Source of the DNA: Guyanagaster necrorhizus
Taxonomy: Eukaryota > Basidiomycota > Agaricomycetes > Agaricales > Physalacriaceae
DNA length: 64,000 nt
Direction of reading: 5' to 3'
Assembly (NCBI RefSeq): GCF_019112545.1
Contig: NW_025064880.1
Span: forward strand, 1,059,719 to 1,123,718
Each line of letters starts with the position of its first letter. Within the stretch, counting starts at the first letter, position 1. The notes beneath the pieces were generated by a model. The model saw only the letters and a program-made list of their open reading frames with translations. It made no database searches and was not told where the DNA came from. The translations under genes and the position numbers were made by a program. This document shows, piece after piece, positions 21,638 to 33,389 of the stretch.

Positions 21638-22162
21638 TGTTACGATTTTTCCTATTTTCTTCCTATTTTCCTTTCCTTTTCCTTGGAAATGACCCCTATC
21701 TTTGCTTAGTCAGAGTGCTTAGACCAGTGCTTATGACTGTGGGAACACTTAGCTCAGCAACCCAGTCGGTCATTCTCCTATTACACTGCTGTGTGCTGTG
21801 AAGGGAGAGACAATGCTCTTTTTGTCCTCAAATTGCAGTGTACAACCACAGCTCTGCAGCAAGACAACAGCTTTTGTGGAGAGCCTGGCAACGGTAGGGG
21901 AAACAGCTCTACAGCAGACAATATCTTTTGTGAACAGTTATTTATAATGCGATAACAGAACAGTATTTAAGTAGCTTAGTTCTCACTGTAATATCCTAGT
22001 CTTGAACTAAAGTTTTACTTCACCATCTTATCTCAAGCAAACTGCAATGCCTTGACAACACAATGCTAGTCACACACAAGTGAACTCTGACAGTATAACC
22101 TGAAGTGCAAGGTTCTGTCAGTTTATCACGTGTCTCTAGTCACATGGAATTTGGGCTTAACA
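21638..22162 (+). repeat. B3 3' LTR (525 bp)
   Basis: Same length as the 5' LTR. At three places it has TG where the 5' LTR has CA or the reverse (21681-21685 area, 21716, 22108), which points to a CpG in the parent element. Confidence 0.96.
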
Positions 22163-22328
22163 CCACTCTGAAGGATACTCTTTACTTTGCTAACAGTACT
22201 CTATTCTATCCATCTAAATTTTTGGGCCTGACTCAAGGAGGACATTGCTAATAGCTTCATTGATGTCTATGCACTCTGCTGGTCTCCACATATGCACTTA
22301 AGCCCAGCTGATTGGCACATTCCTAACA
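22163..22328 (+). repeat. A2 3' LTR, right part
   Basis: Begins with the duplicated CCACT and continues CTGAAGGATACTC as in other family A LTRs, ending CCTAACA. Joined to 13750 it gives a 483 bp LTR. Confidence 0.92.
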
Positions 22329-23067
22329 GTATGCCATCAAGATATACAATCAAATACACTCAGAGGATCAACTCAGCTTGTTACTACTGGATAAGTTGAA
22401 ATACAAGATAAATCTAATGCTGTGGATTTTATCCACTACACTGAAATGCACTATATATATGGCACTCTCTATTCAAACAATGAGAAGCCAGTACTCTTAC
22501 ATGATGCTGTTAATTCAATTCTTGGCAACTTGGCTCTTTCATTTCTGACTCCAGCCAATTGCATGATCTGCAGGATTCCATAATCTCTAGACCAGCAGAG
22601 ATAGCTGATTGCTTGGCAGACAACTACCACCTGATGAGGCCAAAGGAAGTGGAACTGGAAAAGAACCAGTCAGAGACAATCCAGAAGCAGTCAAATTAGG
22701 ATTCACTATATGAAATAGAGTGATTGTGCAAAAGGAAGCAGTGCCCCAGAGGAGCTCCATCACCAATAACAACTCCCTCCATTTGTTTCTCAGACCACCC
22801 ACCCCAATCTTTCCTAGAGTTCACTAACTTCTATTACTGCTTCATTTAGGACTACAGCAAAATAGTCTGGCTAATGACACAGTTGACAGAGAATGCCTGG
22901 AGACTCTCACAATAAACAGCATTTGATGATCTGAAACACCAACTCACTGAAGACATTATCTTAGCCATTCTGACTCAAGAAGAAAAATTCCATATAGAGA
23001 CTGACTTGAGTGAGAAAGCAATTGGGCTGTTCTGTCTCAGAAACAGACTAGAATAAGAAATGGTCCA
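22329..23067 (+). pseudogene. B11: chimeric gag-RT/RH fragment of family B
   Basis: Positions 22329-22560 hold coding-like sequence I cannot place. From about 22610 there is gag linker similar to B3 (DEAKGSGTGKEPVRDNPEAV). At about 22813 it jumps in one step to the end of RT (FTNFYYCFI, TQLTEN) and the start of RNase H, ending near 23067 where sequence on the opposite strand begins. Capsid, nucleocapsid, protease and most of RT are missing. The ends are not LTRs, so this is a deletion or recombination product. Confidence 0.65.
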
Positions 23068-23228
23068 GTTTATTTGTCAGCCAGTTTCTTTTTAGAGTGA
23101 GGTAGATGAAGGTTTATTATATCAAGTCAAATCTTATTATTGCTATTATAGTCATATACCATTCAGCAGTGTTTATTGTATTATATCTTTATAGCAGCAG
23201 TGGCTTTATCAAGGGCAGTCTGTGTTTC

Positions 23229-23687
23229 TGTTTGATCCAAGTGTCATATGAGCAGATACATATAATAAACAGATGTCTCTTCACACTTTGAGAGATCAGC
23301 TGAGTTCACTTGATGCATAATCTGATCAGTGTGAGGCAAGGCCAAGGAAACTGGCTCAAGAGAGAATGGTATAGAATAAACTTTAGCTCAAAGCTGGGGC
23401 TTTTAAGCAAGAGTGAGCCTTCTTAAATACAAGTTGTGTTGTATCTAAATATACTACTACTTATTATGAGTTGTCAAGTTCTTTGTGCCTATTGTCCTTG
23501 GGCATCATTACTGTACATAAATGAATGATTGTATGTTGTTAGGCAATGCTGTTGCATTGAAAGACAATGACCAACTTGGCTAGTTGTGATGACTAAGTCT
23601 TGTCTCATAGTTCTAAGCACTTGTTTTAGCACCCTGACTAGGCATAAATAGGGATTAATCACAAAAGAAAATGGAAAAATTGTAACA
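23229..23687 (-). repeat. B4 3' LTR (459 bp)
   Basis: TGTTTGATCC to TAACA on the plus strand, followed to the right by the polypurine tract (purine-rich on the minus strand) and pol. Confidence 0.93.
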
Positions 23688-23718
23688 TTACTCCCTCATT
23701 AAGACCATTATCCCAATA

Positions 23719-26700
23719 GTGTTAATTAAAAGATAATTCATAGTCATGTATAGCCATGCCAGCATTCATTTGTTTTTTGTTTACCCACTGGTTTGATTCT
23801 GGTCCATACCCCTTCCAACTGACCAAATAGTTGACAGTTGTCATGGTCCCACCCTCTTTTGCCTGGATTTTTTGTACTTTATAGTTTAAGACTTGATCGA
23901 CTTTGTAATGTTGTTTGTTGTTGATCAAGTCAGGAGGTGAAGGAGATGGTCACTCTTAGTTTGGAAATGCAGGTGTGATGTATGAGGTTAATAATGCCTC
24001 ATTAAGGACATCATAGATTTTCCAGGACATTGGCAGTTTGAGTTTATAAGCACTGATCCCAATCTTGGCTATGATTGGGAAAGAGCCAGTGTGCTTATCA
24101 GTGAGCTTGCATTTTGGGCATGGGAGATGAAGGTTGATGGTGTTGAGCCATACTTTGTCACCAATCATATAGGTATGTACCAGTCAGTGGTGTTTGTCAT
24201 ATTGAAGTTTTATGGTTGAGACAGCCTTTTCAAGTGCTTTCTTTGTTTTGTTGTGAATATTTGCCATGATCATTGTGAAGTCTGTGGATGTGGGAGTTGT
24301 TGTATGGTGTCATTTAGTCTGCATAATGTGCAGGTGTTGACCATAGTTGATGAAGAATAGCATCTTTCCTATGGCTGAATAAACTTGGTTGTTGTGTTGG
24401 AATGCAGTGAGAGCCAATCATTCTACTCAGTCATCTTGATGATAATTGATGAAGAGGCAAAGGTATTTTTCCACTTCTTGGTTTGCTCATTCTGTTTGTC
24501 TGTCTATTTGGGGATAATACACAGTGGAAGTATTCCTTGTAATGTCTAGAAGGTGGTAGAGATTGTCCAGGAATTTTGAGATGAACTGGGGTCCTCTGTC
24601 TGAGATGACCACTTGAGGCATGCCATACTTGGCATAAACCTCATCACATGGAATCTTTGCCCACCCTTCAGAAGTTAACTCTGTTGAGCAGACGATCAAA
24701 ATAATTGTCTTTGAGAATTGATCAACTATAATAAGAATTGCATCATAACTATTGCATTTCAGAAGCCTGGTGATTATGTCAATAGAAATATGTGTCCATG
24801 GCAAGGATGGGACCTCATTTGGATGGAGCAGTGCTGCTTGAGTCTGAGTCAAGATTTTGCCTCATTGGCATACTTCACATGCTTTAACATATGCAGTAAT
24901 GTCATTTTGCATCTTTGGCCACCAGTATTCCTGCAGTACTAGGTTTTGGCAATGCCAGGATGCCCAGCAGTTGTGTGATTATGGCAGGTGGTGATGATTT
25001 TGCCATGTAGTCCCTGATCATGTGAGATGTAAATTCATCTATTGTAGCAGATGAGCCCTCCTTTGTTTATCATTCCTCACTTGTGGTTAAAGGATGGGGC
25101 TATTCATTGGTCCTATTTGCAACTGTCCCAAGTCACACTCTTAATGTGCTCATGAATTGCCTCTTCAGTTGGCATTATCATGGCCTTGTCCAAATCTCAA
25201 AGACTTCTGCAGCTCTGATCAAGTAATGCCACTATTCTTTCAGGGCAAGCATTATGGTAAGCAATTCCTTATCATAGATTTTATAGTTCTGCTCAGTGAC
25301 TGAGTGCTTTGGAGAGGAATGCAACTGGTCACCACCTTCCATCTTGTTCTTGTGAGAGTATGATGCTGATGGCTCCCTTGCTAGAGTTGGCTTCTACTTT
25401 GAACCTCCTCTCCTGGGTGGGAATTGTGAGAACTATGTCTTCAGCTAAGCATCATTTGAGGTTGTCAAAGGCAGCCTGTTGCGATATGCCCCAGGTCCAG
25501 AAGGTATTGCTGGTTAGCTGTGTCATAGGCCTAACAATTTTGCTGTAGTCTCAGATGAAATGTTGGTAGAAATTGGTAAATCTGAGGAATGACTGTAACT
25601 CTTTCTTCTTGACTGGCTCTGGCCACTCTATTACTCCTGCCACTTTAACAGGGTTCATTCAGATGCTGCCTTTACTAATGATGACTCTGAAGTACTTGGT
25701 TTTGAGCACCTCAAATTTGCACTTCTCCACTTTGAGGAATAACTTGTGTTTCCTCATTAGAGCTAGTACTTGCTATACTAGCTTTCTGTGTTCCTCCTTT
25801 GTTTTTGACATGATTAAAATATCATCAAGATAGATGGTGACCTTTCTGGTGGCAATGAGATTTTTGAATATGTTGTTCATCATCCACTAGAAGGTTGCCA
25901 GGAAATTGGTGAGCCCAAAGAACATAACTGTTGGCTCAAACAATCCCCAATTTGTTCTGAATGCAACCTTCCACTTATCTCCCTCTTTGATGCAGATGTT
26001 GTTGTATCCCCATCAGACATTGAGTTTAGTGTAATATTTAGTGCCTTGGAGTTTGTTCATTAGTTCTGAGATTAACAGAAGAGGATAATGGTTCTTGATT
26101 ATCATCTCATTAAGTTTTCAGTAGTCCTGGACCAGTCAGAGTTTGCTATCCTTCTTTTTAACAAAAAAGAATGGTGATGCTATAGGAGACTTGGATGGTC
26201 AGATTTGCCTACTAGATAGGTTTTTGTCCAGAAACTTGTCAAGTTCCTATTGTTTGTTGTTACTGAGAGGGTAGGTTTTACAATCCAAGTTGGCACTGGT
26301 ATTTGGAATTAGTTCGATTGCATGATCCCATGGTTTTGGCTCTGGCAGTTCATCAAAGCTCTCCTTTTTGAACAGGTCCTTGAAGTCTCATATCCATTCA
26401 GGCACTATTTCTTTGAAGGTCCATTCCCCTTTCTGTTTGTTGGCTTTGGTGGCCAGGTCATTGGCATGGTGAACAGTGCAGATGTGGAGCTTGTGCTGGA
26501 GGTTAATGGTGAGGATGGTTTCCCCATCCTCCACTTCTTTATCCCATCCATCCTCTGGGTCTTTGTTGGGCAATTCAAACAGGATTTTCTGACACCAGCA
26601 CCTTGCAAATGTGATTCTTTTAGTTTCCAGTTGATCAGTGGGTTGTGACATATCAACCAGTCATGACCAAGAAAAACTTCTTTAGTCCTGAGATCAGTGA

Positions 26701-27410
26701 TGGCTAGGTCAAGTCACTCAGAATGGTCACTAATTGTGAGCCTAAGTTCTATGAATTTGGTGATTGAACTGGTCTGGTTCTTTGTTCTATCAGTGTTGTA
26801 GACTGGAATTGAGGCAGCAGTAGCCTGGGTTGGGAGTTTGTGCTTTTCAGTGAAAGCATGGTTGATGGAGCTTCTGGTACACCCACTGTCAATCAGGGCA
26901 GTTACTGTATGGATGGATCGAGATGTAAGAGTCTCAATTTGAGCTTTAGCAAGTAAGTCACATTCCATTGTCTTAGTCCATTAAATGAATTTTCAAGGTC
27001 CATAGAGCTTATCAAGCCACTCCAGGGCTCAGCATCATTCAGTCTTTCTTATCTCTTCTACTATTTCATTAATTACTTCTTCAGCTTGGGTCCAGTGAAT
27101 TCAATTTTTAAGCACAGCTTTTGCTGCTGCCTCATCCTTGATAGTTCTGATGGCTCACCAAGTCTACTCAGTATTGAATGGTTTGAGCTAGATATCAGAG
27201 CTCTCTGCCCTTGTTCAGCCCAAGAGTGCTTGAGTTTCCTTTTGCAACTCTTTGGTGTGTGAGGTATAGGTTCATGGTATATTCGAATGCATAGTATACA
27301 TAGGTATAAGTATAGCTACAGAGATACTATCAGTCTGACTAATGGCTGGAGTTTGCACACCATAAAATTCTTTGGCCAGCTCAGTGGAATTGCTCACTGA
27401 CTGGCCCCAT
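23719..27410 (-). pseudogene. B4 pol (PR-RT-RH-IN-chromodomain)
   Basis: From right to left: protease with ALIDSGCTRSS (about 26880-26915), the pre-RT linker (26388-26651), RT with YLDD (about 25815-25830), RNase H (about 25200-25560), the integrase zinc domain, then the core with DMI/SDRGPQF (about 24590-24830), the C-terminal block (23956-24168) and a nearly intact chromodomain (23722-23928, YLVSWKGYGPESNQW). The natural stop follows L/F-N at 23719-23721. Stops and frameshifts are scattered through RT and IN. The frame is -1 relative to gag. Confidence 0.88.
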
Positions 27411-28954
27411 CTTTTACCTCCTCCACTTTGGTCTCATCTCTGAGTTCTTCATCTGTCAACTTCTTCATGGCAGTGTCGACTTCTTTGTGTAATCTTGCAG
27501 TGTCATTGATTCTGCTTTCTGCCTTTGTTGCTCTTTGTACATCTCAATGATTCATTCTTTCCACTCATCATACCCATTCAGCATGAGGGCCTGAATGCTG
27601 ATTGCTGAGATCATTGTGATGTAAGAGGAGGGGACCCCCTGCTTGAGGGCCTCGACTATTCTTCTGTCATTTGCCATGTCATCTTGTATTCTGGTGAGCT
27701 TAGCCAATTGCTCCAGCTCATCGAAATAGTCTGTGGCCACCTTATCAGCCATCTTATACTCCTTGATCTTCTGTTTGTGTACTTCTTGTACAACAGAATC
27801 AATGAATTTGTCATAGAGCATCTGTTTAAAGACAGGCCATGAGGGGTAGCAATAATGCTTTCAGGTTGTCAATCAGAAGTTTGGGAAAATGAAAATCCAC
27901 CAAGTTTTGGCTTTTTCCTTGAGATAGAAGGCAGTGAATACAATTTTATTCATGTCTGTCCCTAGGTATCTGATGTAGACCTCAAAGTATTGTTTGCAGT
28001 CTACAAGGAATCGATCGATGTTGTTGAATGCCCTCTTAAAGAGACAAGGTTTCTGTAAAAGGTCTAAGCAATATTGGAGGATGGCTGCATTGTTAGATAA
28101 GGTGCCTATCAGGTTGGGCCAGTCAGAAAATGGAGGCCATGCCCATTCTTGTGGAGGCTCTGAAAAAGAGTGGAGTGAGTTGTTGTCTACAACTGGGCTT
28201 CCCATGGTGGCTCTTCTTTTCAGACTATCACTCCATCTCATATAGTGAACCTGAGTTGCACTGCTTCTGGGTCATTCCTGACTGGTTTTTTCCCAGCACT
28301 GCTCCTGCTTGCATGATCAGGAGGGGGTTGAGCCCCTAAGATTCAGCTTCCTTTGCTGGTCCAGAGGTTTTGATAGGAAGTCGGTGCCTCCTTTGATTGT
28401 GGTTGGGCTCAAGAGAGCTGGGTTGCCATTGATTGGAATGACAGGGTGGAGTACAAAAATGTGCTTCAGATAGATGGGGCTGTGTATATGGCTTGTTTTG
28501 GGGTGATGGGTGGTGACCTCAGCATTAGTCATATTAGCTCCAGCACCTGATATGCTGATGGTCAATGGATCTGGTCTTCCAGATGTCTCTTGTTATACTG
28601 GACAGCAGCATAGTCAGTTGCTGCATGTCTTAGGATCTCTGTTTTTTTGTTAATTGGTGACTGTAAGTATAATTGTCCTAGTTGCAATGCTACCCAGATA
28701 GCATCGCACCATAGAAAGTTTACCCCCCAAAGATAAAACTCCTGATACTCCTGAGTCCTTGCTTCCCATATTGTTCTTTCCAACTCTTCTTTATTCATGT
28801 CTTCTTGCATGAAGTAGGAGAGCTCCCCTCTGGCATGAGATGGATCACTACTCTCAGTTTCCTCACCTTCCACATCCTCATCCTCCTCTTCCTCAAGAAA
28901 AGCAATGGGCAGAGCATAGGAACTCTCCTTGCCCTCTGGCAGTTGAACTGTCAT
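27394..28954 (-). pseudogene. B4 gag lacking the zinc knuckle
   Basis: Starts at the ATG 28954 (MTVQLPEG), which overlaps the ORF1 stop as ATGA. The first 130 codons are open (28562-28954). The capsid is at 27873-28241 (NNIDRFLVDCKQYFEVYIRY) and 27552-27821 (DKFIDSVVQEVHKQKIKEYK). After DYTKKST the sequence goes straight to the C-terminal tail and TGA at 27394-27396. The stretch of about 70 residues that in B6 holds the linker and CFNCGQKGHMAKDC is missing, so the copy has no nucleocapsid finger. GTAAAAGAT lies 21 nt before the stop. Confidence 0.82.
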
Positions 28955-30389
28955 TCTGCTGTCCTGGCTGAGTGCTGGGGCCAGTGATGGAGCCTGGGGG
29001 CATTGGAGGTATTGAGGTAATTGGAGGCCAGCTGACTTCTAATGTATTCGTCGTATTGGTTTCCCCCTGTTGCTCTTGCCATCTCCACTTGCTTGTGATA
29101 GAGCTGGATGTTTTGTCTATACCCATTGTCAAGTAGCTGCCCAACCACTCAGCTCCCAAGAAATCCTTGAAGTGCTCAGACAGAGATGTGAGCAGTTCCA
29201 GGGACTCATAGCCCATAGTGTCCAAGAATAGACTCATTGTTGCTGAACATAGTGTTGACACTGGGAGTTCTTTGGGGACAGGGATATTGTGAGATTGAGA
29301 GGCATGGAGGGTTCCAGAGATTTGTCCACTGGCTGGGAGGGTCTTATTTCACCAGCAGTTCTTGCTCTATAGGTTGGAGTCAGTGCTAGGTTCTTGAAAG
29401 ATAGGGGTCGAGAGGGACAGGTTGGCTTGGACTGATGCAAGTATAGATGTGGCCTCAGACTGGAGTCCATACCAATTTGAGACATTTGTTCTTTCCAGTT
29501 GAGCTCTTTCAATGGTTTGCTGCTCTTCCCTATGCTTTCTGTCATACTTAGTGGCTTGCCTCCTTTGTCTCCCATTTTTAAGGATGCACTCCTTAAGCTC
29601 ACTGTGAACTGATCATAGTGCTGTTCACTGTCTCTGTTCCTCCTGTCAGAGGGTCTCATCATAGTTGAAGGGGATATTGATGTCTCAGATGGGAAAGTAC
29701 CAGTGTATGATCTTGTCTTGGGTTTCTCTGTTTCAGTGCTTGTTATTGAGCTGGTCCAAGGGTGACCTCCCCAGTCCACTGCTAGTCCCAACTGAGTATG
29801 AGAGAGAGATGGCAGGACTTGCAGGCTGGCTTCTAAGTGTTGCATATCAGGATCTTTCAGCCATCCAAGTGGGACTGAGAGAATCTCTGGCATGGTTACC
29901 AATCTCTCTGGTTGAAGAGATAGGACTATGGTCAGGAGAGGGAGACTGCTGAAAGAAGTCTCCTGAGATCTCCTTGTCTTCATGATTGGGCAGGGGCCCA
30001 GCAACCCATGGGTTTCAGAATCCTGCAAGATGAGAGTTGCAGTCTCTGCTGGGTCATCAGGAAGAGTATCAATGTCTTTCTTCTTCTTGAACATCCTCTT
30101 AATGTGAGCTGCTAGGCCTGGCTTCTGGTAAGAGGCTTGTTGGAAGCTGGTGGGACATTTGTTGGGAGTTGGGAATGTCATGAAGCAGAAAGTCAGGGGT
30201 TATATTTCATAAGATATGTTGGATGTGTTAAAACTTGTTATAGTGCCTAATAGCCCAAGCAGTGATTGAGTGGTGTCTCTGGCACAGCTGGATGATCACC
30301 AATAATCCCAACAAGGTTCTGATGATGAAAGCGAGGAGTTCAAAGAACTCATGATTGAAATTCAGGTCTGATGGATTGATAGAGAGCAT
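28951..30389 (-). pseudogene. B4 ORF1: leader protein with membrane helix
   Basis: The ATG at 30389 opens a short frame with the hydrophobic segment FFELLAFIIRTLLGLLVIIQ. From 30181 a 315-codon open frame (to 29234) follows in another frame, the longest uninterrupted frame in the window; it is basic near its start (KRMFKKKKDI) and otherwise S/T/P-rich. The end of the gene, in a third frame (28951-29148), stops with TGA overlapping the gag ATG. The frame changes may be indels or one may be an intron; I cannot tell which. B9 and B6 share the basic KPGLAA block. Confidence 0.6.
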
Positions 30390-30432
30390 TCAGTTTCCTC
30401 TGCTTTAATAGGTATGAGGAAAAGGAAGGTAT

Positions 30433-30445
30433 AGCTTTGAGCTAA
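30433..30445 (-). promoter_or_regulatory. B4 self-priming primer-binding site
   Basis: On the minus strand TTAGCTCAAAGCT, exactly complementary over 13 nt to AGCTTTGAGCTAA in the LTR (minus strand, 30613 to 30601), which starts 34 nt after the TATA box (TATTTAAG starting at 30647). Confidence 0.75.
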
Positions 30446-30446
30446 T

Positions 30447-30905
30447 TGTTTGACTCAAGTGTCACATGAGCAGATACACATGATAAACAGATGTCTCTTC
30501 ACACTTTGAGAGATCAGCTGAGTTCACTTGATGTGTAATCTGATCAGTGTGAGACAAGATCAAGGGAACTGGCTCAAGAGAGAATGGTATAGAATAAACT
30601 TTAGCTCAAAGCTGGGGCTTTCAAGTAAGAGTGAGCCTTCTTAAATACAAGTTGTGTTATATCTAAATATACTACTACTTATTATGAGTTGTCAAGTCCT
30701 TTGTGCCCATTGTCCTTGGGCATCATTACTATACATAAATAAATGATTGTGTGTTATCAGATGACACTGTTGCATCAAAAGACAATGACCAACTTGGCTA
30801 GTTGTGATGACTAAGCCTTGTCTCATGGTTCTAAGTGCTTGTTCTGGTGCTCTGACTAAGCATAAATAGGGGTTAATCACAAAAGAAAATGGAAAAATCA
30901 TAACA
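30447..30905 (-). repeat. B4 5' LTR (459 bp)
   Basis: Same length as the 3' LTR. It ends ATCATAACA where the 3' LTR ends ATTGTAACA, one of several TG/CA pairs. Confidence 0.93.
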
Positions 30906-33385
30906 GTTTCAAGGTGAATCTTTGCCATTTTAATGATGAAATCTAAGAAAGTGAGTGTGAAGAGTGGGTGTAGAGGTGTGAGATTATGTGGTAATAGTGA
31001 TACTGGAGTGTTGTCCATAATTAATAAAGAAGAGAGTCTTCTCTGTTGCTGAATAAACATAGTTGTTGTGTGAAAAACTTGTGAGGGCAAGCCATTCTGT
31101 CTAATTGTCATGTTGATAGTTAATAAATATGTGTAGGTACTTTTTAATTTTCTGGTTAACCCATTCTATCTATCTGTTTGTGGATGATAGGCAGTAGAGG
31201 TGTTACTTTAGATCCCAAGAAGTCAGTACAGATCATTGAGAAACTTAGAGATGAACTGCAAGCCTCAGTCAGAGATAACCATCTGTGGCATTCCATACTT
31301 AGAATAGACTTTGTTCCTGAGGATTTTGGTTCATCCTTCTAATAATAATTTGGTGGAGCAGGCAATTGAGATGATGGCCCTAGAGAAATAGTCAATGATG
31401 ATGATAATTGCACTATAACTATTACAGTCTGATAATCTGGTGATCATATCAATAGAAATATGGGTCCAGAGAATTATGAGGACTTTGTTTGGATAAAGCA
31501 GTGCCAGTCAGAGTCTCATGAAGGACTTGGTTTATTGGCAAGTCTTACATCTCTTTATATACTTGTTAATATTCTATCTTAGCTTTAGCCATCAATATTC
31601 CCTCAATACTAATTCTCTTGTCTTTGAGATCTCTGAATGTCCTGCTATTGCATGATTATAAGACATAGCAATGATTTTCCCTTATAATGTGGAGTGCTAG
31701 AGAACATAGATATGCTCATCATAGTAGAGTAGGTTATTCTGTTTCATGATATCCCTTTTGTAGTTTAGTGATGTTATGATCTCTTGGTTCTATAACTCTA
31801 GTTGTCATGTAGCACTGTGTATTTTGGTATGGATCTCTTTCTCCATTGGCATTATCATGATGCAGAAATGCTCTGGTTTCAACAATACCATTTCTTTGTT
31901 GTTTTTCCCTCTCTGATTATAATCAGCATACTGGCTAAGGAGATCAGTCTTCTTATTGGCTGTTTTTGCCTTATAGTGTAATGTGTAGTCATATTCAGTG
32001 AGTTTGGTTACCCACTGGATCTGTCATTGATTCAGTTTTTGAGAAAGGCAGAAATATTATAAGTTTTGATGATCTATCCAGACTTTAAAGGCTTGCACTG
32101 CTCTGATCAGATAATATCACTATTTCACTAGTACTAGCATGATGGCTAGTAACTCCTTGTCATAAATCTTATAATTTCTCTCTGTAACTGATAGGGCCTT
32201 GGAGAGGAATACTATTGGTCACCATCTTCCATCTTATTCTTATGAGAGAACAGCTCTGATGGCTTCTTCACTTGAATCAGCCTTCACTCTAAACTTTCCC
32301 TTCTGTGATAGTATAGCCAGGATAACATTCTTAGCTAATCTTCTTTTCAGATCAGTGAATGCCATCTGCTAGAGGATGGCCTATGTCTATGAGGTATTAC
32401 TGGTAAGCTACATTATAGGTCAGATGATCCTGCTATAATCACATATAAACCATTAGTAGAAATTAGTGAACTCTAGAAACAATTGGAGCTCTTTCTTCTT
32501 TGTCAGTTCAGGCCATTCCATTACTCCAGCTATCTTGACTGGATCCATCCAAATACTTCCTTCACTGATGATGACTCCTAAGTATTCAGTCTCCAGAACT
32601 TCAAACTTGCACTTTTCAGCTTTAAGGAACAGCTTGTACTTCCTCATTAGCTTGAATACCTGCTATACCAGTTGTCAATATTTTTTTTAGTCCCTGGATA
32701 TAATTAATATGTCATCCAAGTAAACTATTACCTTCCTGATGGTGATTAGATCCTTGAAGATATTGTTCATCATCTACTGGAAAGTCACCAGAGAGTTTAT
32801 TAACCTGAAAAACATAACTATCAGCTCAAACAGGCCCTAGTTGGTCTGGAAGGTTGTCTTCCATTCATTTCTCTTCTTGATCTGCACATTATTATATTCC
32901 CATTGAACATCAAGCTTGGTGTAGTAATAGGCTCCTTGAAGTTTATCTATGAGTTCTGAGATAAGCAGCAAGGAGTACTGATTCTTGATGGTCATCTTGT
33001 TCAACCTGCAGTAGTCCTGTACTGGTTAGAGTTTGCCATCCTTTTTTTTAATGAAGAAGAAGAGAGAGGCCATTGGTGATTTAGATGGTTGAATCTATCT
33101 GTTGGTAAGGTTTTCATCAAGGAATTTATTGAGCTCTAGTTGTTCAGTGTCTAAGGGGGTAAACCTTACAGTTGAGATTGATGTTTGCATTCAGAGTTAA
33201 CTTAATAGCATGGTCCCACAGTTTGGGATCAGAGAGCTCATCAAAATTCTTCTTTTCAAATAGATCATAGTAGTCTCATGCCCATTCAGACACTATCTCT
33301 TTAAATGTCTTAGCCTTCTTTTCCTGGTTGGCCTTAGCTGCTAGGCCATTAGTGTGATGGATGGCTTGCAAGTGCAGTGTGGGCT
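30906..33385 (-). pseudogene. B5 pol (linker-RT-RH-IN), right piece
   Basis: Continues the integrase piece at 23068-23228. From right to left: the pre-RT linker near 33350, RT (FFFIKKKDGKL-type block near 33045; YLDD near 32707-32725; 32453-32647 open), RNase H, the integrase zinc domain (about 31530-31660) and core (about 31270-31450). The chromodomain and protease are outside the surviving piece. Many TGA/TAG stops. Confidence 0.82.
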
Positions 33386-33389
33386 TTAT

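Larger units (their letters stand above)
13751..22162 (+). mobile_element. B3: complete family B element, 8,412 bp
   Basis: Two 525 bp LTRs, primer site, ORF1, gag, pol and polypurine tract, flanked by a perfect 5 bp duplication CCACT (13746-13750 and 22163-22167). It interrupts the 3' LTR of A2. It is one of the two structurally complete copies in the window. By eye the LTRs differ at about 16 of 525 positions, all transitions, and most fit CpG decay. About a dozen in-frame stops make it non-functional now. Confidence 0.96.
23229..30905 (-). mobile_element. B4: complete family B element, 7,677 bp
   Basis: Minus strand. Two LTRs of 459 bp, both with TGTTTGA rather than TGTTAGA at the outer (3') end of the element, flanked by a perfect target duplication GTTTC (23224-23228 and 30906-30910). 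It carries ORF1, gag and pol. The LTRs differ by transitions, many of them TG/CA pairs. It lacks the nucleocapsid zinc knuckle and its pol is broken by stops. Confidence 0.95.
23068..33385 (-). mobile_element. B5: family B pol fragment, split by B4
   Basis: Host of the B4 insertion. The left piece is 23068-23228 and the right piece 30906-33385; the 5 bp GTTTC appears on both sides of B4. It spans the integrase C-terminal part back to the pre-RT linker (the HHxND-type motif near 33350). No LTR of its own is present, and both ends are rearrangement junctions. Confidence 0.85.

Noticed and set aside
13751..22162. Classical RIP as in Neurospora
   Set aside because: RIP mainly changes CpA to TpA. 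Here CpG is converted to TpG or CpA, and both products persist, which fits methyl-CpG deamination instead.
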